The notes beneath the pieces are model-generated. The model searched no databases and was not told where the DNA came from. It worked only from the letters and a program-made list of their open reading frames with translations. Below are positions 4,913 through 8,091 of a DNA stretch of 8,091 nucleotides, one piece after another; position 1 is the first letter of the stretch; every line of letters begins with the position of its first letter. The translations under genes were made by a program, and so were the position numbers. This DNA is from Patescibacteria group bacterium (GTDB taxonomy: Bacteria > Patescibacteriota > Minisyncoccia > Phycocordibacterales > PALSA-1337): assembly GCA_028864955.1 (NCBI GenBank), contig JAGWLE010000028.1, forward strand, positions 1 to 8,091, written 5' to 3'.

Positions 4913-7597
4913 ATGTCATTTTTGGACAAGATATTTAGCGGCTCAAAGACCAGCGGCGTCAAGAAATTCGAGCCGCTGGTACCGCGGGTGAATACGCTTG
5001 AAGATACCATCAAGGCTCTTTCTGATGCCGATATAAAGGCCAAAACAGCGGCATTCAAGAAAAGTATCCAGGACGCGAAACTCAAAATTCAGGAAAAGAA
5101 AGGCACGGCCGAAGAAGAGCGGCAGGCAGAAAACGCCGTTCTCGAAGAAATCCTGCCTGAAGCTTTTGCTCTCGTCCGCGAAGCCGCCAGGCGCACGCTC
5201 GGCCAGCGACACTTCGATGTTCAACTGATCGGCGGCGCCGTTCTCCATTCCGGGGCAATTGCCGAGATGAGGACTGGCGAGGGAAAGACGCTCGTCGCGA
5301 CATTGCCGGCATATGTAAATGCGCTTAGCGGGAAGGGTGTGCACATCGTGACCGTCAATGATTATCTTTCACGCCGCGATGCCGTCTGGATGGGACAGAT
5401 ATATGACTTTCTCGGCCTGACGGTCGGAGTCATCAACCATGATTCTTCTTTTGTCTACGACTCAAGTATTAAATCAAATAAGCCCGCGTCGCAAAGCAAG
5501 TCTGCCGAGGAGACTGCGAGCGAGGGAGATCTTGCGGAGCGACAAGGGTTTGACTTGAAATTAGATAAAGAGCGTGATATCACCGGCGGCTTCAAAGTCG
5601 TCCATGAATTCTTGCGACCGGTATCGCGATCCGAGGCGTATGCCGCTGATATCACCTACGGCACGAACAATGAATTTGGCTTCGATTACCTGCGCGACAA
5701 CCTGGAGTATAGCGCCCAGCGGCTGCGACAGCGCGATTTTAATTACGCCATCGTCGACGAGATCGATTCGATACTGATCGATGAAGCCCGCACGCCTCTG
5801 ATTATTTCGGCACCGACGAGAGACGCCGAAGGTACATACAAGCAATTCGCCTCGATGGTAGCCAACTTCAAAGTTGACGAAGACTTCACAGTCGATGAAA
5901 AACGTCGGGCGATTTCGCTTACGGGCGCGGGAATTACCAAGGCCGAAAAGGCTCTCGGCATAGACAATATATATACTGACCGCGGTATCAAGTCCGTGCA
6001 CCATCTGGAAACCGCCATCAAGGCCAGAGCTCTCTATCACAAGGACAAGGAGTATGTCGTTAAGAACAACGAGATCGTCATTGTCGATGAATTCACGGGC
6101 CGGCTCCAGCCTGGCCGGCGCTGGTCGGACGGCCTACATCAAGCCATCGAAGCCAAGGAGGGCGTCGCCATCCAGCAGGAATCGCGCACGTTTGCCTCGA
6201 TCACCTTCCAGAACTTTTTCCGCATGTACCCCAAGCTTTCCGGCATGACAGGCACAGCCGCCACTTCGGCCGAGGAATTTTTCAAAGTCTATGGCCTCGA
6301 AGTGCATACTGTGCCGACAAACGTGCCGGCGGTTCGCAAAGATCAGAACGACCAGATATTCAGGACCGAGGTCGGCAAATTCAAGGCCATCAGCCGCAAA
6401 GTCAAGGAGCTCCATGAAAAGGGCCAGCCGGTATTGATCGGCACGGTTTCTATAGAGAAGAACGAGCTTCTCTCACAATTCTTGAAAAGCGAAGGTGTGC
6501 CGCATACTATGCTCAATGCCAAGCCTGAATATGCCGAGAAGGAAGGCGAGATCGTGGCCCAGGCCGGCAAGAAAGGCGCGGTCACGATCGCTACCAATAT
6601 GGCCGGCCGTGGCGTCGACATCAAGCTTGGCGGCAATCCGAATACGGCTGAATCATACGAGGAAATCAAGAAAGCCGGCGGACTGTTCGTGCTTGGCACC
6701 GAACGTCATGAAGCCCGGCGCATCGACAATCAATTGCGCGGCCGTTCCGGCCGTCAAGGTGATCCGGGCGAGACTCAATTTTTCGTCTCGCTGGAAGACC
6801 AGCTCATGCGCGTCTTTGCCTCGGATACGCTGAAGTCGATGATGGGGCGCCTGGGCATGCCCGAAGACGAGGCCATCGAACACCGTTTGATCTCGAAAGC
6901 TCTCGAATCGGCTCAGGAAAAGATAGAGGGCTTCAACTTTGATGCCCGCAAGCATGTTCTCGAGTTTGACGACGTCATCAATCATCAGCGCGCTTCCATC
7001 TACGGTATGCGCCGTAAGCTTCTCATGGGCGGACTCGATGATGTTCAAGCTGAATTGTCGGCGATGACGGGCGGCGATGATGGCGCGGCTAAGATCGTGG
7101 AAAATAAGATCGCCGAGTTCGGCCGCGAGCCATTCGTGCAAGCGGTGCGCATTGTCCTTCTCCAAACCATCGATATGTACTGGGTTGAACACCTCGAAGT
7201 CATGGAGTACACCCGCTCCAGCGTCAGTCTGCGCGCCTATGGCCAACGCGATCCGCTGGTCGAGTACAAGAAAGAGGGTCTGCGTCTTTTCAAGGAAATG
7301 CAGGGTGCCATGCGTGAGCAGTTTCTCAAGGTCTTGCCGCATGTCGTGCCCATAGCCAACGGCCAGCCTTTATCAGGGAATAGGGCTGGCAACCTGATCG
7401 AGCGCGATGCCAAGTCCATTACCGGCGTTGGCGGCGCGGCGGTTTCCGGTGGTTCAGGTGGCGGAGCCGCTAGTGGCGCGCATTCACAAGAACCCGGCAG
7501 AAATGATCCATGCCCATGTGGTTCAGGCAGGAAGTATAAGAACTGCGGTCTGAAGAATACCGAGGAGCATCAGAGGTTGATGGCAACGAAGAAATAG
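4913..7597 (+). CDS. secA: Preprotein translocase ATPase subunit SecA
   Basis: An 894-residue motor ATPase that drives unfolded preproteins through SecYEG at the cytoplasmic membrane. Walker A is MRTGEGKT (119-126), Walker B VDEID (281-285), then SGMTGTA (443-449), TNMAGRGVDIKLGGN (561-575) and NQLRGRSGRQGDPG (606-619) in the second motor domain. The preprotein crosslinking region lies between the motor halves, after DITYGTNNEFGFDYLRDN (246-263). Scaffold motifs are FDDVINHQR (685-693) and LLQTIDMYWVEHL (749-761). Three things are odd. About 65 extra residues sit between GLTVGV and DITYG compared with E. coli. The segment between residues 703 and 745 is about 60 residues shorter than the E. 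coli helical wing region. The C-terminal zinc motif (867-879) has three Cys but Gly879 where Cys or His is expected. A Gly/Ala/Ser linker (838-857) precedes that motif. The start is ATG 4913, giving a normal SecA N-terminus. Confidence 0.97.
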   Translation: MSFLDKIFSGSKTSGVKKFEPLVPRVNTLEDTIKALSDADIKAKTAAFKKSIQDAKLKIQEKKGTAEEERQAENAVLEEILPEAFALVREAARRTLGQRHFDVQLIGGAVLHSGAIAEMRTGEGKTLVATLPAYVNALSGKGVHIVTVNDYLSRRDAVWMGQIYDFLGLTVGVINHDSSFVYDSSIKSNKPASQSKSAEETASEGDLAERQGFDLKLDKERDITGGFKVVHEFLRPVSRSEAYAADITYGTNNEFGFDYLRDNLEYSAQRLRQRDFNYAIVDEIDSILIDEARTPLIISAPTRDAEGTYKQFASMVANFKVDEDFTVDEKRRAISLTGAGITKAEKALGIDNIYTDRGIKSVHHLETAIKARALYHKDKEYVVKNNEIVIVDEFTGRLQPGRRWSDGLHQAIEAKEGVAIQQESRTFASITFQNFFRMYPKLSGMTGTAATSAEEFFKVYGLEVHTVPTNVPAVRKDQNDQIFRTEVGKFKAISRKVKELHEKGQPVLIGTVSIEKNELLSQFLKSEGVPHTMLNAKPEYAEKEGEIVAQAGKKGAVTIATNMAGRGVDIKLGGNPNTAESYEEIKKAGGLFVLGTERHEARRIDNQLRGRSGRQGDPGETQFFVSLEDQLMRVFASDTLKSMMGRLGMPEDEAIEHRLISKALESAQEKIEGFNFDARKHVLEFDDVINHQRASIYGMRRKLLMGGLDDVQAELSAMTGGDDGAAKIVENKIAEFGREPFVQAVRIVLLQTIDMYWVEHLEVMEYTRSSVSLRAYGQRDPLVEYKKEGLRLFKEMQGAMREQFLKVLPHVVPIANGQPLSGNRAGNLIERDAKSITGVGGAAVSGGSGGGAASGAHSQEPGRNDPCPCGSGRKYKNCGLKNTEEHQRLMATKK

Positions 7598-7603
7598 GTT
7601 TTT

Positions 7604-8091
7604 ATGCCTTCCGTAAATCCAAAGCGGAAAATTCTGACGCTCTGCGTCATCCATCAGAAGAATCACGAGCAGAGCCGCATACTTCTCGGTATGAAGAAAA
7701 AAGGCTTTGGCGCCGGCAGGTGGAACGGTTTTGGCGGCAAGGTCGAAGAGGGGGAGACGGTGATCGAGGCGGCGGCGCGTGAAGTCCGTGAGGAGGCCGG
7801 TGTTGAGCCCGGACCACTCACCAAGCGTGGCATATTGGAATTCACGTTCGAGAATGATCCGGTCAGGCTTGAGGTACATGTGTTTTCGTGCGACACGTTC
7901 ACCGGCAGACCCGCTGAATCAGATGAAATGAAACCCGAGTGGTTCGATGAATCAGAAATTCCGTATGCGCACATGTGGTCGGATGATTCGTACTGGATGC
8001 CGATGTTGCTCTCTCACAAGAATTTCCGCGGCAGTTTTCATTTCGATCGGCCCTCGACTGCCGACTATCAGGCCAAGATCCTGAAACATCA
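7604..8091 (+). CDS. MTH1-like Nudix hydrolase, probable 8-oxo-dGTP diphosphatase (3' end cut)
   Basis: The frame from ATG 7604 runs to the window end without a stop, giving 162 complete residues. The Nudix box is perfect: G45, E51, then REVREEAGV (59-67), fitting GX5EX7REUXEEXGU. The rest closely parallels human MTH1 (NUDT1, 156 residues): LLGMKKKGFGAGRWNGFGGK (27-46) contains the equivalents of Phe27 and Asn33, and MWSDDSYW (124-131) contains Trp125, Asp127 and Asp128, equivalents of the Trp117/Asp119/Asp120 that read the oxidised purine. This supports hydrolysis of 8-oxo-dGTP or 2-OH-dATP to the monophosphate, cleaning the nucleotide pool; that activity is inferred. The ATG follows the secA stop by 6 bases, and an AGG overlapping that stop 5 bases before ATG is the only plausible Shine-Dalgarno in the window. 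It is probably co-transcribed with secA and nearly complete. Confidence 0.9.
   Translation, partial: MPSVNPKRKILTLCVIHQKNHEQSRILLGMKKKGFGAGRWNGFGGKVEEGETVIEAAAREVREEAGVEPGPLTKRGILEFTFENDPVRLEVHVFSCDTFTGRPAESDEMKPEWFDESEIPYAHMWSDDSYWMPMLLSHKNFRGSFHFDRPSTADYQAKILKH

Noticed and set aside
4209..4919. 236-codon open frame on the minus strand across murB
   Set aside because: It is fully antisense to a confident murB, shows no recognisable domain, and is a usual by-product of GC-biased coding sequence.
6653..7342. 229-codon open frame on the minus strand across secA
   Set aside because: Fully antisense to conserved SecA motifs, with no family resemblance or start signals.
7426..7484. GC-rich repeat near the end of secA
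   Set aside because: It is the Gly/Ala/Ser codon run of the flexible linker before the zinc motif, in frame and expected for SecA.

Overview
The window looks like a chromosomal segment from a Candidate Phyla Radiation (Patescibacteria) bacterium, probably of the Parcubacteria type. The evidence is protein character, not a search. SecA carries a long insertion between its ATP-binding motifs, a shrunken helical-wing region and a C-terminal stretch of the kind I associate with that group. The membrane ligase is a Wzy_C protein fused to TPR repeats, genes are tightly packed, and Shine-Dalgarno sequences are nearly absent. Base composition is mildly GC-rich and even across the window. I see no mobile element, CRISPR array, tRNA or rRNA.

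Left part (1-1233, minus strand): two genes are transcribed leftwards. The first is an unusual fusion of an HxGH nucleotidyltransferase with a very compact GHMP-type sugar kinase. After 22 bases comes the N-terminus of what is probably a polysaccharide ABC-2 exporter permease, cut by the window edge. Divergently (1326-3560, plus) lies a 13-helix O-antigen ligase/polymerase-family protein with about five C-terminal TPRs. Together these suggest activated sugar synthesis, export and transfer to a surface acceptor. The two directions share a 92-base intergenic region with apparently back-to-back promoters.

Middle (3561-3887): a 327-base intergenic region that is far from empty. It holds a good extended -10 promoter, an imperfect hairpin at the predicted transcription start, a strong second hairpin, a second extended -10, and a nested 114-base palindrome (8-bp outer stem, 17-bp middle stem, 7-bp inner stem) ending 19 bases before the murB ATG. 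This is the best candidate here for an undescribed element: a structured murB leader, a small RNA plus leader, or a palindromic mini-element.

Right part (3888-8091, plus): murB (peptidoglycan precursor reductase), secA (preprotein translocase motor) and a Nudix hydrolase strikingly like the eukaryotic 8-oxo-dGTPase MTH1, cut by the window edge just before its expected end. These genes are 17 and 6 bases apart. secA also has its own candidate promoter, placed so that its mRNA would start at or next to the ATG; the left fusion gene shows the same arrangement, hinting at leaderless transcription.
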